A stretch of 46,768 bases of DNA. It comes from a virus. This document shows, piece after piece, positions 17,274 through 24,994 of this stretch. A program made the position numbers and the translations under genes. The notes beneath the pieces were generated by a model. That model did no database searches. It was not told where the DNA came from and saw only the letters and a program-made list of their open reading frames with translations. Each line of letters starts with the position of its first letter. Position 1 is the stretch's first letter. The stretch is taken from positions 1 through 46,768 of IMG/VR virus record IMGVR_UViG_3300042400_001112; one strand, given 5' to 3'.

Positions 17274-17406
17274 ACTGGGTTGAACCGAGATTACCCATAC
17301 AACTCGGCGTGATGGGACACGAGGATCCCTGGGTGAAACTCCTCAATTTTATCTATATGGTAAAATGAAACTACGCAACCTCCATCGGTACCGGTGGGGG
17401 TTTTTA
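17274..17406 (+). ncRNA. Structured RNA candidate with pseudoknot potential
   Basis: This gap is clearly richer in G and C than its surroundings and has no ORF of note. TGGGT (17276-17280) can pair with ACCCA (17293-17297), while CCGAG (17285-17289) pairs with CTCGG (17303-17307). The two helices interleave as an H-type pseudoknot. CGTG/CACG (17308-17321) with GGGA/TCCC (17314-17329), and GAGGA/TCCTC (17321-17344), give a second pseudoknot or alternative folds. ATTTTA/TAAAAT (17346-17366) forms a hairpin. CGT (17308-17310) could alternatively close on ACG (17373-17375). TGGGT(T)GAA occurs twice. A strong terminator ends it. It could be a stand-alone sRNA, a 3' UTR element or a leader of the next gene. 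It matches no riboswitch or ribozyme consensus I know. Confidence 0.6.
17377..17406 (+). terminator. Strong rho-independent terminator
   Basis: AACCTCCATCG (17377-17387) pairs with the strand 17392-17402 (ending GGGGTT) around a short GTAC loop, with a T tract running to 17405. Three G-T pairs occur in an 11-bp stem. It ends the structured RNA. Confidence 0.9.
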
Positions 17407-17442
17407 TTTATCTTTAATATTTATTAATTATAATATTTTAAT

Positions 17443-18432
17443 ATGAAAGAGAAATTTTTACCTTGGTTTTTATTATTTTGTGCATTAGGGTTATCAGGAA
17501 CCGCAGCTTATTATAGTGTTGTTGGATTATCTATTGTTTTTGTTGGGGTTGCCATTCCTGTTATTATAATGGGATCATTCCTTGAAATATCAAAAATAGC
17601 AATAGCCACTTATTTACATGACAAATGGAAAGAAACTTATGGGGTTTTAAAAATGTACCTCACAATTGCCCTTATAACTTTATCGTTGATAACATCATTA
17701 GGAATATACGGTTTATTAAGTACAGGTTTCCAAGGAAATATTGCAAAACTTGAAATAAGTGAAAAACAAATAAAAAATGTTGAAGTTAAGAAAAAAAGAT
17801 TTGAAGAAATAAAAACAGAATTAACAAAAGAAAAAACAACACTTGATGGGGACATTACAAAATTAAGAGATGGATTATCAACAAATACTACAACGCAGAC
17901 AGTAGATCAGAGAACAGGACAATTAATTACAAGAGCAAATAATGCAAATAGAAAATCTTTTGAAGGTCAATTAAAAGAGGCCCAAATAAGAAGAGATACA
18001 ATCTCAAAAAGAATTGATGGATATAATGACAGTATTACAAAACTTGATGTTCAGATTCTTGATATGCAATCACAAGATATTAATAGTAGTGAACTTGGGG
18101 CTATTAAATATGTTAGTGAATTACTTGATTGGGATATTAAAAGAACTGCAAATCTTTTTATTTTAATTTTGATTTTTGTTTTTGATCCACTGGCAATTAC
18201 TTTAGTAATAGCAACAAACCAAGCGTTTAAAGGAAAAAGAAAAAAAGATACAATAAATCTTACCCCACAAGTTACCCCACAAGATACCGACCAAGTACCG
18301 ACCAAGTACCGACCAAGTACCGACCAAGTACTTGATGATGAACTATTTAACAGTGAAGATATATTTGAGTTACAAAAAAATAAAGAAATTATTTCTGATA
18401 ACAAAAAAAGATTGGTATATAAGAAAGAGTGA
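17443..18432 (+). CDS. Membrane protein with central coiled coil
   Basis: A 329-residue protein. Three hydrophobic segments lie in the first 95 residues (FLPWFLLFCALGLSGTAAYY; VVGLSIVFVGVAIPVIIMGS; YLTIALITLSLITSLGIYGL). A long coiled coil spans about 100-225, and a fourth membrane segment follows (LFILILIFVFDPLAITLVIA). The C-terminal tail is polar and contains a DNA-level 11-bp tandem repeat. I recall similar proteins in T4-like marine phages, always uncharacterised. Ahead of an amidase and spanin-like genes it could take part in lysis, but it is far larger than a usual holin. Confidence 0.6.
   Translation: MKEKFLPWFLLFCALGLSGTAAYYSVVGLSIVFVGVAIPVIIMGSFLEISKIAIATYLHDKWKETYGVLKMYLTIALITLSLITSLGIYGLLSTGFQGNIAKLEISEKQIKNVEVKKKRFEEIKTELTKEKTTLDGDITKLRDGLSTNTTTQTVDQRTGQLITRANNANRKSFEGQLKEAQIRRDTISKRIDGYNDSITKLDVQILDMQSQDINSSELGAIKYVSELLDWDIKRTANLFILILIFVFDPLAITLVIATNQAFKGKRKKDTINLTPQVTPQDTDQVPTKYRPSTDQVLDDELFNSEDIFELQKNKEIISDNKKRLVYKKE
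18260..18331 (+). repeat. 12-bp and 11-bp tandem repeats inside a coding region
   Basis: TTACCCCACAAG occurs twice (18260-18271, 18272-18283). Then TACCGACCAAG occurs four times in perfect tandem (18285-18295, 18296-18306, 18307-18317, 18318-18328), followed by TAC. Since 11 is not a multiple of three, the repeat is read in all frames (TDQVPTKYRPSTDQV). Gain or loss of a unit would shift the reading frame. Confidence 0.95.
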
Positions 18433-19025
18433 TGGAGATAATTAAATATGGAAATTTTAAAAATGAAAATATTTCTGATATAAAAAAACAGATAATATTA
18501 ATACACTCAAGTAGGAATTCTGAGGAATATTTAACCGCGTTAAAATATAGACACAATGGGTCTTATAGTAAGATTCCTAATTATTTTATAGATAGAGAAG
18601 GTAAGGTCATTAAATTATTAGAAGACAAAAACTACTCAAAATTTTTTTATAAAAATGAAATAAATAAAAAGGCAATTTTTATTTGTTTAGAGAATTTAGG
18701 TTGGTTAGAAAAACAACCACTTAAAAATGGATACATTAACTGGATTGGCAATATTTATAATAGTAATGTCTTCCAAAGAAGATGGAGAGATTATTATTAT
18801 TGGCAACCATACACTGAAGAACAATTAAAATCAACTTCAGAATTGTGTTTGAAAATATGTTATAATAATTCCATAAAAGTAGAAACTTTTGGGCATAACA
18901 CAAAAATAAATGGTATTGAAAATTTTGAAGGTATTGTTACTAAAAGTAATTATTTAAGTGAAATTACTGATTTAAGTCCGGCTTTTAATTTTGAATTATT
19001 TAGTAAATTATTAAAAAATGAATAG
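18432..19025 (+). CDS. Amidase_2/PGRP-fold protein, probable endolysin with altered active site
   Basis: A 197-residue protein. ATG 18432 overlaps the upstream stop as TGATG. The sequence follows the N-acetylmuramoyl-L-alanine amidase pattern: IILIHSSRN (first zinc His near 25), HNGSYSKIPNYFIDREGKVI, IFICLENLG, QLKSTSELCLKICY, GHN, and a tail ITDLSPAFNFELF. Family members cut the sugar-peptide bond of peptidoglycan. The usual late His before the DPGPAF-like motif is not evident (VTKSNYLSEITDLSPAF), so the zinc site may be altered or the protein may only bind the wall. It sits next to spanin-like genes, so a lysis role is likely. Confidence 0.68.
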   Translation: MEIIKYGNFKNENISDIKKQIILIHSSRNSEEYLTALKYRHNGSYSKIPNYFIDREGKVIKLLEDKNYSKFFYKNEINKKAIFICLENLGWLEKQPLKNGYINWIGNIYNSNVFQRRWRDYYYWQPYTEEQLKSTSELCLKICYNNSIKVETFGHNTKINGIENFEGIVTKSNYLSEITDLSPAFNFELFSKLLKNE

Positions 19026-19602
19026 ACAAGAAGAAATAAAAAAACTTTTATCGGCCTCAAGAAATCTTTTAAATCGAGAATCAATAAATGAGTCAACAGA
19101 AATATTAAATAAATATTATGGACTATTAAGTGAAGAAATTAAAGACTATGAAACCGCAGATATTGAAGAAAAAGGAATTGATCAAAGTGAGGAAACCCCA
19201 GAAGATAGAAAATTTGAAAAGAAAAAAACTTATAGAATATCTGGAGGACTAATGAGTATTAACGGAAAAGATAAAAATGAATTGCAATTAACCACAGACG
19301 ACAAAACAGCGTTTCAAGAAACAATGGATGATTTCACAAACGAAGTTTCTGAGTTAGTTGATTTTAACACCCTTAATTTATATCCAAATAACGTAGAATG
19401 GTCAGGTAAAATACAAGATTTAGACATTGAATTTTTCTTTTCAATTGGAGAAACAAATGGTGTTTATATAAATGGGGACATGATAAATATAAATGATGAA
19501 TTTGTTAATTTCATAACTAAGTTAAGGACTTATTATGAAAAATTCAAAACAAAATGGTCAAAAGTTATTGCTAATAGAAAAAAAACACCGAGAGAAAAAT
19601 GA
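19018..19602 (+). CDS. Hypothetical protein of the lysis region
   Basis: A 194-residue acidic protein without membrane segments that overlaps the amidase gene by 8 bases. The N-terminal 40 residues are helical (EEIKKLLSASRNLLNRESIN) and include LLSE near 36-39, possibly a distant version of the cargo leader. The C-terminal part is alpha/beta (LNLYPNNVEWSGKIQDLDIE). It overlaps the next gene by 4 bases. It could be a virion protein, and no family is recognised. Confidence 0.5.
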   Translation: MNRQEEIKKLLSASRNLLNRESINESTEILNKYYGLLSEEIKDYETADIEEKGIDQSEETPEDRKFEKKKTYRISGGLMSINGKDKNELQLTTDDKTAFQETMDDFTNEVSELVDFNTLNLYPNNVEWSGKIQDLDIEFFFSIGETNGVYINGDMININDEFVNFITKLRTYYEKFKTKWSKVIANRKKTPREK

Positions 19603-19952
19603 AAAAATTTTTAATTAAAAATTATAAAGACATTTTATTGGTTTTAATGGTAATTATTTTAACAATAATTTTAATTAAAACATTTAAACCTGTTGAAGAT
19701 AGATCCGAATTGTTAAAATATAAATTGGACCAATTAGATGTTAATATTAACAATATGAAAAAATTACAGATACAACTAAACGATTCAATATCTAATTATA
19801 AAAAAGATATTGAAAAAATTGATGAAAATATACTTAAAATAAAAAGTGAAAAAACAACAATAAACAATTATTATGAGCAAAAGAAAGAAGAAATAGTTGG
19901 AATGACAAAAAAAGAAGTCGATAGCTCATTTAAACAAAGATATAAATATTAA
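19599..19952 (+). CDS. Single-pass membrane coiled-coil protein, inner-spanin-like
   Basis: A 117-residue protein. It has a short basic N-terminus, one membrane segment (DILLVLMVIILTIILIKTF), then a coiled coil to the C-terminus. This is the layout of an Rz-type inner-membrane spanin that bridges the periplasm at the last lysis step. It lies downstream of the amidase and one base before a gene with a signal peptide, as expected of a spanin pair. Spanins are too diverse to confirm by sequence. Confidence 0.55.
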   Translation: MKKFLIKNYKDILLVLMVIILTIILIKTFKPVEDRSELLKYKLDQLDVNINNMKKLQIQLNDSISNYKKDIEKIDENILKIKSEKTTINNYYEQKKEEIVGMTKKEVDSSFKQRYKY

Positions 19953-19953
19953 C

Positions 19954-20370
19954 ATGAAAAAACTTATTTTAATAACATTTTTACTATTATCTAATTTTAT
20001 TTTTTCACAAAATAAAATTAAAAAAGAAGATACAACCACAATTTGTTTTCCTGTTAATGTTGGTAAACAAATATTAAGCGATTTAACTGATTTAGATAAT
20101 CTAAAAAAACAATCTATTTTAGATAAAAAAGAAATACAAGAACTTGAAAGTAAAATAATAAAAGAAGAAGGTATTGTGAAATTTTTAGAAGAAAAAGATA
20201 AGAACAATAATGTTATTATTAAAGATACTGAAGAAAAAGTTAAATTGTTAGATAATGAAAATAAAGAATTAAGAAAAGACATAAAAAAGATCAAGTTTAA
20301 AAATACGGTTATAGAAATTGTTTCAGGGTCACTATTGACAGCATTAACATATATTTTAGTTTTTAAATAA
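19954..20370 (+). CDS. Exported coiled-coil protein with C-terminal membrane segment, spanin-like
   Basis: A 138-residue protein. It begins with a signal peptide (MKKLILITFLLLSNFIFSQN) ending in the Flavobacteriia-style FSQ. A periplasmic stretch with one Cys (TTICFPVNVG) and a coiled coil (about 50-115) follow. A hydrophobic C-terminal segment (VIEIVSGSLLTALTYILVF) closes it. There is no lipobox, so it is not a classical o-spanin. With the 19599 product it could span the envelope during lysis. A unimolecular spanin variant is another reading. Confidence 0.55.
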   Translation: MKKLILITFLLLSNFIFSQNKIKKEDTTTICFPVNVGKQILSDLTDLDNLKKQSILDKKEIQELESKIIKEEGIVKFLEEKDKNNNVIIKDTEEKVKLLDNENKELRKDIKKIKFKNTVIEIVSGSLLTALTYILVFK

Positions 20371-20374
20371 AAAA

Positions 20375-21115
20375 ATGGAAGATTGGAAAGGGGCAATATC
20401 AAAAAGTTTTTCTGAGGTTATAGCTAACGCAAGAGGTTATGAAGGTGGAGATCAATTAGATCCTTCAGATGCCATACAATCAAAAAATGAACTATTGTCT
20501 AATATACAAACAGAGGAAGACAATAATGATGAAAATTTAGATAAAAAAACCCCTAAAGATTTTTTAAGAAAAGGGGTTACAATGAAAGATATACATAACA
20601 TTGTAAAAACATCAAAATCTGCAAATTTTAAAAAAAAAGAAATACAAAAATTATTAAAAGATGGTGAAAAAGTTTTAAATTTTTTAATTTGTGTTAAAGA
20701 AGATCTACCTAAAGTAAAAAAAGAAACTAAAGAAGTAACCGCAACTGGAGGTAGTTCAGGTTCTTATGAAACTTTATTTTCAGGTGAAGAACCAAATATA
20801 AAAAAAGTTGAAGCTACCGAGGCAACATCATCAGCATCATCAGGTTCTTATGAAACAACAGGTGCTTGGGCTAAATCTTTAAGCAAAAAGGATTGGAGGG
20901 GAAGATCTAAAACACAGATACCTGGCGGAAAATTCGTACAGGTTAAAAAAAAATGTAAACGTTTCCCATATTGTAATCAAGGCGATATCAAAGCTCTTAA
21001 TATTTTTGAAAATCAAACGTTAAATACCGTTATTGAAAAAATAAGTAATAGATATCAAATTCATAAAGATATAATTAAAGATATAATATCTAAAGAAATG
21101 AATAAAGTTGATTAA
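20375..21115 (+). CDS. Putative virion protein, function unknown
   Basis: A 246-residue protein. The N-terminus (EDWKGAISKSFSEVIANARG) leads into a helical region rich in Lys and Glu. A Gly/Ser/Thr-rich linker in the middle contains SSGSYET twice (about residues 128-134 and 155-161). The C-terminal domain is basic with two Cys (KKKCKRFPYCNQGDIKALNI). I recall the same C-terminal motif in other Bacteroidota-phage proteins of unknown function. It sits just upstream of a tagged gene. Confidence 0.5.
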   Translation: MEDWKGAISKSFSEVIANARGYEGGDQLDPSDAIQSKNELLSNIQTEEDNNDENLDKKTPKDFLRKGVTMKDIHNIVKTSKSANFKKKEIQKLLKDGEKVLNFLICVKEDLPKVKKETKEVTATGGSSGSYETLFSGEEPNIKKVEATEATSSASSGSYETTGAWAKSLSKKDWRGRSKTQIPGGKFVQVKKKCKRFPYCNQGDIKALNIFENQTLNTVIEKISNRYQIHKDIIKDIISKEMNKVD

Positions 21116-21140
21116 ACATATATTTATAATAAAAAAAGAA

Positions 21141-22532
21141 ATGAGAAATTACAAAAGAATATTATCTGAAAAATATAATACAACAAAATTTAATAGACCT
21201 GGAAAATCGTTTGATTACGTCGAAAATGAAATGGAAGAAGGTAACGCATTTACGGATGCTCTTAGAAGAACCAAAAAAGGTGAAAAATTTAAATTGGGTA
21301 ATAAAGAATATACTGATAGATCTTCTTTAGAAGAGGATGACACAATTTACGAGTTGGAAGTAAATGAAAGTGATATTTGTGAATGTGGAGGTATGAAACT
21401 GGAAGGAGAATGCACAGAATGTGGTATGAAAGAATCCAATCTTTTAGAATTTGATGATGAAGAATATTTAAGAGGGGTTGATGACAGTTGGAGACCAAAT
21501 TTTGATGATATGGATATGGATATAAGTAATCCTGATGAGTTACCAACGTTTAAATCTGACGGAACTTATTTAGGAATGAAACATTCGCCAAATATGGACA
21601 TGGAGTTTGACGATGAATATCCTGATATGAAAATCCCTGATGATAAAGATGATTTTAAGTTTAATGCACCATCACCTGATTACGATTATAGGGAAGATAA
21701 ATATGATGATTTTAAGTTTAATGCACCATCACCTGATTACGATTATAGGGAAGATGAAGATGATTTTAAATCAATGAGAGGTAGATTCTTTGATAAAGAA
21801 GATGAGGAAGATGAGTGGGGTGGTAAGTCAAAAATGTATGAATACGAGATTTTTAATGAGAAATTAGGAAGATCTTTTAGATTAACAGAAGAACAAGTTG
21901 TTAATCTAATTGAAAATTTAGCCGAGGAAAAATTGAAACCAACTAAAAAAACAAGAGGTTATTCTGAATATGAAAAATCTTTCAATAAATCAGGAAAAAA
22001 TAATACAGACTACTATAAAGAAGTTGGTAAAAAAATGAAAGACTATATGAAAGATGGATCAAAAGAATTTTTTAATATGGAACCTGATCATTTTCCTATG
22101 GGTAATGGAGAATTAAAGAAAATGGATAAAATGACTTACATACCTTCAGACAGTGTTGCTGAATATGTTGAAAATTTTACCGCCGCCGCTCTTGAGAATA
22201 TAGACTACGATGAAATTGGACCAAATGAGGAATGGGTAGAATCTAATATAGTAGGGTCATCAAAAACAGGTAACAACCCTAAATGGGCAAATGCTGTTGA
22301 GACCCCAACAAACAAAAAAAGAAACGAAATAAGAGAAAAAAATATGTTGGCTCAAGTAAAAAGAAAGGCATATAATAAATCACCACAACCAATAGTAAAA
22401 GATAGACCTGGTGGTAATGATGCGTCTGATTTATTGGATAAATTGGAAAAAAAATCTAAAAAATCTAAAAATGTTAATGAGGATTTAGAAAGAATCGGTC
22501 AACTTATTTCCTACGATAGAAAAACACAATAA
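21141..22532 (+). CDS. Tagged acidic protein with zinc-ribbon-like motif and 19-residue repeats
   Basis: A 463-residue protein. ATG 21141 is preferred over TTG 21108, which lies inside the previous gene. The leader MRNYKRILSE ends L8-S-E10, the shortest clear tag after the doubtful one at 39179. C80-x-C82 and C91-x-x-C94 form a ribbon-like site. The middle is acidic with two exact copies of a 19-residue unit (DDFKFNAPSPDYDYREDKY). A helical C-terminal region follows. The size, acidity and tag fit an abundant internal head or core protein, but no homologue is recalled. Confidence 0.6.
   Translation: MRNYKRILSEKYNTTKFNRPGKSFDYVENEMEEGNAFTDALRRTKKGEKFKLGNKEYTDRSSLEEDDTIYELEVNESDICECGGMKLEGECTECGMKESNLLEFDDEEYLRGVDDSWRPNFDDMDMDISNPDELPTFKSDGTYLGMKHSPNMDMEFDDEYPDMKIPDDKDDFKFNAPSPDYDYREDKYDDFKFNAPSPDYDYREDEDDFKSMRGRFFDKEDEEDEWGGKSKMYEYEIFNEKLGRSFRLTEEQVVNLIENLAEEKLKPTKKTRGYSEYEKSFNKSGKNNTDYYKEVGKKMKDYMKDGSKEFFNMEPDHFPMGNGELKKMDKMTYIPSDSVAEYVENFTAAALENIDYDEIGPNEEWVESNIVGSSKTGNNPKWANAVETPTNKKRNEIREKNMLAQVKRKAYNKSPQPIVKDRPGGNDASDLLDKLEKKSKKSKNVNEDLERIGQLISYDRKTQ
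21648..21761 (+). repeat. 57-bp tandem repeat, two copies
   Basis: Copy 1 is 21648-21704 and copy 2 is 21705-21761, nearly identical, with the first 11 bases of a third copy from 21768. The 57-bp period keeps the frame and encodes 19 residues, DDFKFNAPSPDYDYREDKY. Confidence 0.9.
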
Positions 22533-22569
22533 TTTACATAAAAATATATTAACTTATAATTATCCATAG

Positions 22570-23043
22570 ATGAACTCTATGGATAATTTTTTTAATTACA
22601 TATCAAAACCAATCAGTAAAGATGATATTGATACTTGGTTTAAAATTAATAATATTTTACCGGAAAAACTTGAGTTATATTATGATTTTTCTTTTTCACT
22701 TTATAATTTAATTAAAGGTACTTTTTTAGGTGAAAATGAAAATTTTGAAACAAATATAAATATGACAGAAGAAGATGTTATAAATCATTTTAAGTGGTGT
22801 TGGAATAAAACAATTGAAAATTTTAAAAAAGAAAGTATCATTTTTACAAATGATGGAGATCATTATAAATATTTTTTATCTTTTTTTACTGATATATTTT
22901 ATAATCAAAATGATAAAAAAATTAAAGATTCTATTGGTGATTTTTTTGATGATATTTTTAATATAGAAAAAACTTTTACTCAGTCTGATTTAGATATAAT
23001 GTTAAACATATATAAATCATTGGACAATAATTTATCTGTTTAA
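22570..23043 (+). CDS. Hypothetical protein (157 aa)
   Basis: An acidic, aromatic-rich soluble protein (MNSMDNFFNYISKPISKDDI onward). An alternative start at 22579 would remove three residues. FFNYISKPISKDDIDTWFKI looks conserved, and I recall similar starts in uncultured marine phages, without a function. The C-terminal half is rich in Phe and Asp. It is separated from neighbours by short AT-rich gaps without a recognisable promoter box. Confidence 0.55.
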   Translation: MNSMDNFFNYISKPISKDDIDTWFKINNILPEKLELYYDFSFSLYNLIKGTFLGENENFETNINMTEEDVINHFKWCWNKTIENFKKESIIFTNDGDHYKYFLSFFTDIFYNQNDKKIKDSIGDFFDDIFNIEKTFTQSDLDIMLNIYKSLDNNLSV

Positions 23044-23102
23044 TATTTACTAAGAATTTAATATTAATATTTTTAAACTAAATAAACGTATAATAATAAA
23101 AA

Positions 23103-23273
23103 ATGGAAACACTTGAAAAAATTAAAGTTTTAACTGAACAGCTTAGTTTAGATACAACAAAATTTTATGGAGGAAACAAAAGTGCTGGAACAAGAGCTAG
23201 AAAATCTGCACAAGAGTTAAAGGCTTTGTTACAACAATTAAGAGGTGAAATTTTAGATAGTAAAAAGGCGTAG
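23103..23273 (+). CDS. Histone H1-like (Hc1) DNA-binding protein
   Basis: A 56-residue protein that matches the short histone H1-like family common in Bacteroidota. A helical N-terminus (KIKVLTEQLSLDTTKFY) leads to GNKSAGTRARKSAQELK and a final helix ALLQQLRGEILDSKK. Family members are basic and chromosome-associated. In a phage it could compact DNA, protect it, or mimic a host nucleoid protein. It ends one base before a membrane-protein gene. The family call rests on the G-N-K-x-A-G-T-R-x-R-K core. Confidence 0.8.
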   Translation: METLEKIKVLTEQLSLDTTKFYGGNKSAGTRARKSAQELKALLQQLRGEILDSKKA

Positions 23274-23274
23274 T

Positions 23275-23469
23275 ATGACTAGCATTTATACAATATATCT
23301 TTTTGTATTTATATTTTCGATATTATCAATATCTAGAATTTTTTTTAAGTTTATTATTTCCCTACTACATTCAGACCCAAAACCAATAGTTTTAAGTGGT
23401 AGGGAAATATTTTTATATGGTTTATCTTTAACTTATTTAATAACATTTTTAATACAGACAAACAGATGA
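23275..23469 (+). CDS. Small membrane protein (64 aa)
   Basis: There are two hydrophobic segments, at the N-terminus (IYTIYLFVFIFSILSISRIF) and the C-terminus (IFLYGLSLTYLITFLIQT), joined by a short polar loop. It overlaps the next gene by 4 bases. The size suits a holin or membrane anchor, but it is not beside the amidase and no family is recognised. Confidence 0.55.
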   Translation: MTSIYTIYLFVFIFSILSISRIFFKFIISLLHSDPKPIVLSGREIFLYGLSLTYLITFLIQTNR

Positions 23470-23882
23470 GCATGTTCCAAGAATTTAGCATACTATTCCC
23501 TTATATACAATCGGTTAGGAAATTAAAAAATTATTTATCTTTTGATATAGAATTTCCTGACACATGGAAATTACCTAAAAAATTTGTAGATGAAAAGAGT
23601 GTTTTAGAAAATAAAACGTCAACACCAAACACAAGATTATTCTCATTTGTAAGCGAATTTAATGAACAATCTATAGATAATCAGATAACTAATATAAAAA
23701 ATATAATTTCTTATAATAAAGAAAGAGAAGAAAAAGAAAGACTATTCCAACAAAAAATAGATGAATTAAAACATATTTTTGAAAAACAAAAGTTAAATGA
23801 TCTACAAGGTTTAAAATTTGAAATAAAATCACCAAAAATTGAGTTAGAAGATGATGAAGAAGAAAAGCAAATTGGAGGCTGA
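23466..23882 (+). CDS. Hypothetical coiled-coil protein (138 aa)
   Basis: The N-terminal part is aromatic (FQEFSILFPYIQSVRKLKNY; FDIEFPDTWKLPKKF). Residues about 75-115 form a charged coiled coil, and the C-terminus is acidic. It overlaps the membrane gene upstream and the next ORF downstream, suggesting a coupled group of three or four genes. No function can be assigned. Confidence 0.55.
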   Translation: MSMFQEFSILFPYIQSVRKLKNYLSFDIEFPDTWKLPKKFVDEKSVLENKTSTPNTRLFSFVSEFNEQSIDNQITNIKNIISYNKEREEKERLFQQKIDELKHIFEKQKLNDLQGLKFEIKSPKIELEDDEEEKQIGG

Positions 23883-24051
23883 AATTGATTGGCTAAAAAA
23901 TGAAATGGAAAAGGATTTGAAAGATTTAGATTTTGAAAAAACAAATTTTATTAATCAAATAAAAAAACTTAAAAAAGAAGAAATATTACCAAAAAAACCT
24001 AATAAACTTACTTTATGGCAGAAAATAAAAAAAATATTGAAGGTATCTTAG
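23851..24051 (+). CDS. Hypothetical small helical protein (66 aa)
   Basis: A Lys/Glu-rich, fully helical protein (KLEAEIDWLKNEMEKDLKDL) with a basic amphipathic C-terminus (LTLWQKIKKILKVS). It overlaps the genes on both sides by about 30 bases. A start at 23902 would avoid the upstream overlap. The ORF is plausible by position, but composition alone cannot prove it. Confidence 0.4.
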   Translation: MMKKKSKLEAEIDWLKNEMEKDLKDLDFEKTNFINQIKKLKKEEILPKKPNKLTLWQKIKKILKVS

Positions 24052-24353
24052 AAAAATTAAACTTAATAACAGATGCCGCTCAAGAATTATTTCCTGAAAG
24101 TAAACAAATATTAATATATGAATTAAAAGAAGAAGATTTTAAAGAAGTTCAGAATAATTTTAGAGAAATTGATAAAAATAAAATGAGATTTAAAATTGAT
24201 ATCTCAGGTAAAGAAATAATTTTTATTAACAATGAAATTTACAATATTGAAGAAGAAAAAATTATTGAAGAAGAAAAAATTATTGAAGAAAAAGTAAATT
24301 TTTGGAAAAAATTATTCTTTAGAAAAAGTGGTAAATCTTCGGTAAAGAAATGA
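24015..24353 (+). CDS. Hypothetical protein (112 aa) with EEKII repeats
   Basis: The body is alpha/beta (EGILEKLNLITDAAQELFPE). A repeated EEEKII segment near residues 77-92 comes from an 18-bp DNA repeat around 24246-24290. The C-terminus is basic (FWKKLFFRKSGKSSVKK). It overlaps the convergent minus-strand gene by 42 bases. No family is recognised. Confidence 0.5.
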   Translation: MAENKKNIEGILEKLNLITDAAQELFPESKQILIYELKEEDFKEVQNNFREIDKNKMRFKIDISGKEIIFINNEIYNIEEEKIIEEEKIIEEKVNFWKKLFFRKSGKSSVKK

Positions 24354-24950
24354 TTTATTAATTCCTTTTTTTTCTAATAAATCATATAAATATTTTTTTT
24401 GTTCTTTAGAAGTATCCTTTACTAAGATACAGTCCAATCTACCTTCAGTTTTTAAAAAAGATTCAAGAACATCAATAAATCTTGAACATTCATCAATAGA
24501 CTTTAAAGAAATTAAATTTAATTGATCGTCATTTTGAATAGCAATTTTATTATTTAATTTAGACAATAATTTTATTCCTGTCTTAGGAAGGTAAATTTTT
24601 AAAAACATATTAAAAGATATTTTATTTTTAGTTTGTACGTCATATACATATTCCTCTTGATTAAAGTCTACAATTTTTAGTAATCTATAGTCAGGATCAT
24701 CTAACCCTACTTTTATTTGTCTACCCAAGGAATCTTTAACAAAATATAAATCAAAATTTGTTGATCCAGACTCTAAAAAACCAATTTCATAATTAGAAGA
24801 TTTACCATTTTCAAACCTAACACCAAATTTTATTTCATTACTTTTTTTAATTAGATTATTAAAATAAATTTTAGCTCTTTCTAGTGTTTTAAATTTATTT
24901 AAAATCTTTTTTCTTTTTTTATTTTTAAATAAAACTATTAGATATTTCAT
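24312..24950 (-). CDS. Hypothetical protein (212 aa)
   Basis: A single minus-strand gene between two plus-strand groups. The protein is basic and alpha/beta (MKYLIVLFKNKKRKKILNKF; KTLERAKIYFNNLIKK), with a later stretch VYDVQTKNKISFNMFLKIYL and a helical C-terminus. I recall the 'FKTLERAKIYFNNLI' pattern from uncharacterised marine phage proteins. Its separate orientation suggests different timing from its neighbours. Confidence 0.55.
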   Translation of the reverse strand: MKYLIVLFKNKKRKKILNKFKTLERAKIYFNNLIKKSNEIKFGVRFENGKSSNYEIGFLESGSTNFDLYFVKDSLGRQIKVGLDDPDYRLLKIVDFNQEEYVYDVQTKNKISFNMFLKIYLPKTGIKLLSKLNNKIAIQNDDQLNLISLKSIDECSRFIDVLESFLKTEGRLDCILVKDTSKEQKKYLYDLLEKKGINKSFLYRRFTTFSKE

Positions 24951-24994
24951 ATTTTTTATCTTATATTACAAATAATACTAAAAATAAATAATAA

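Noticed and set aside
17274-17406. tRNA or hammerhead ribozyme
   Set aside because: No cloverleaf with T-loop consensus and no CTGATGA...GAAA core in the right arrangement; only a GAAAC fragment is present.
24246-24295. CRISPR-like or regulatory repeat
   Set aside because: It is a simple 18-bp coding duplication for EEEKII without spacers.
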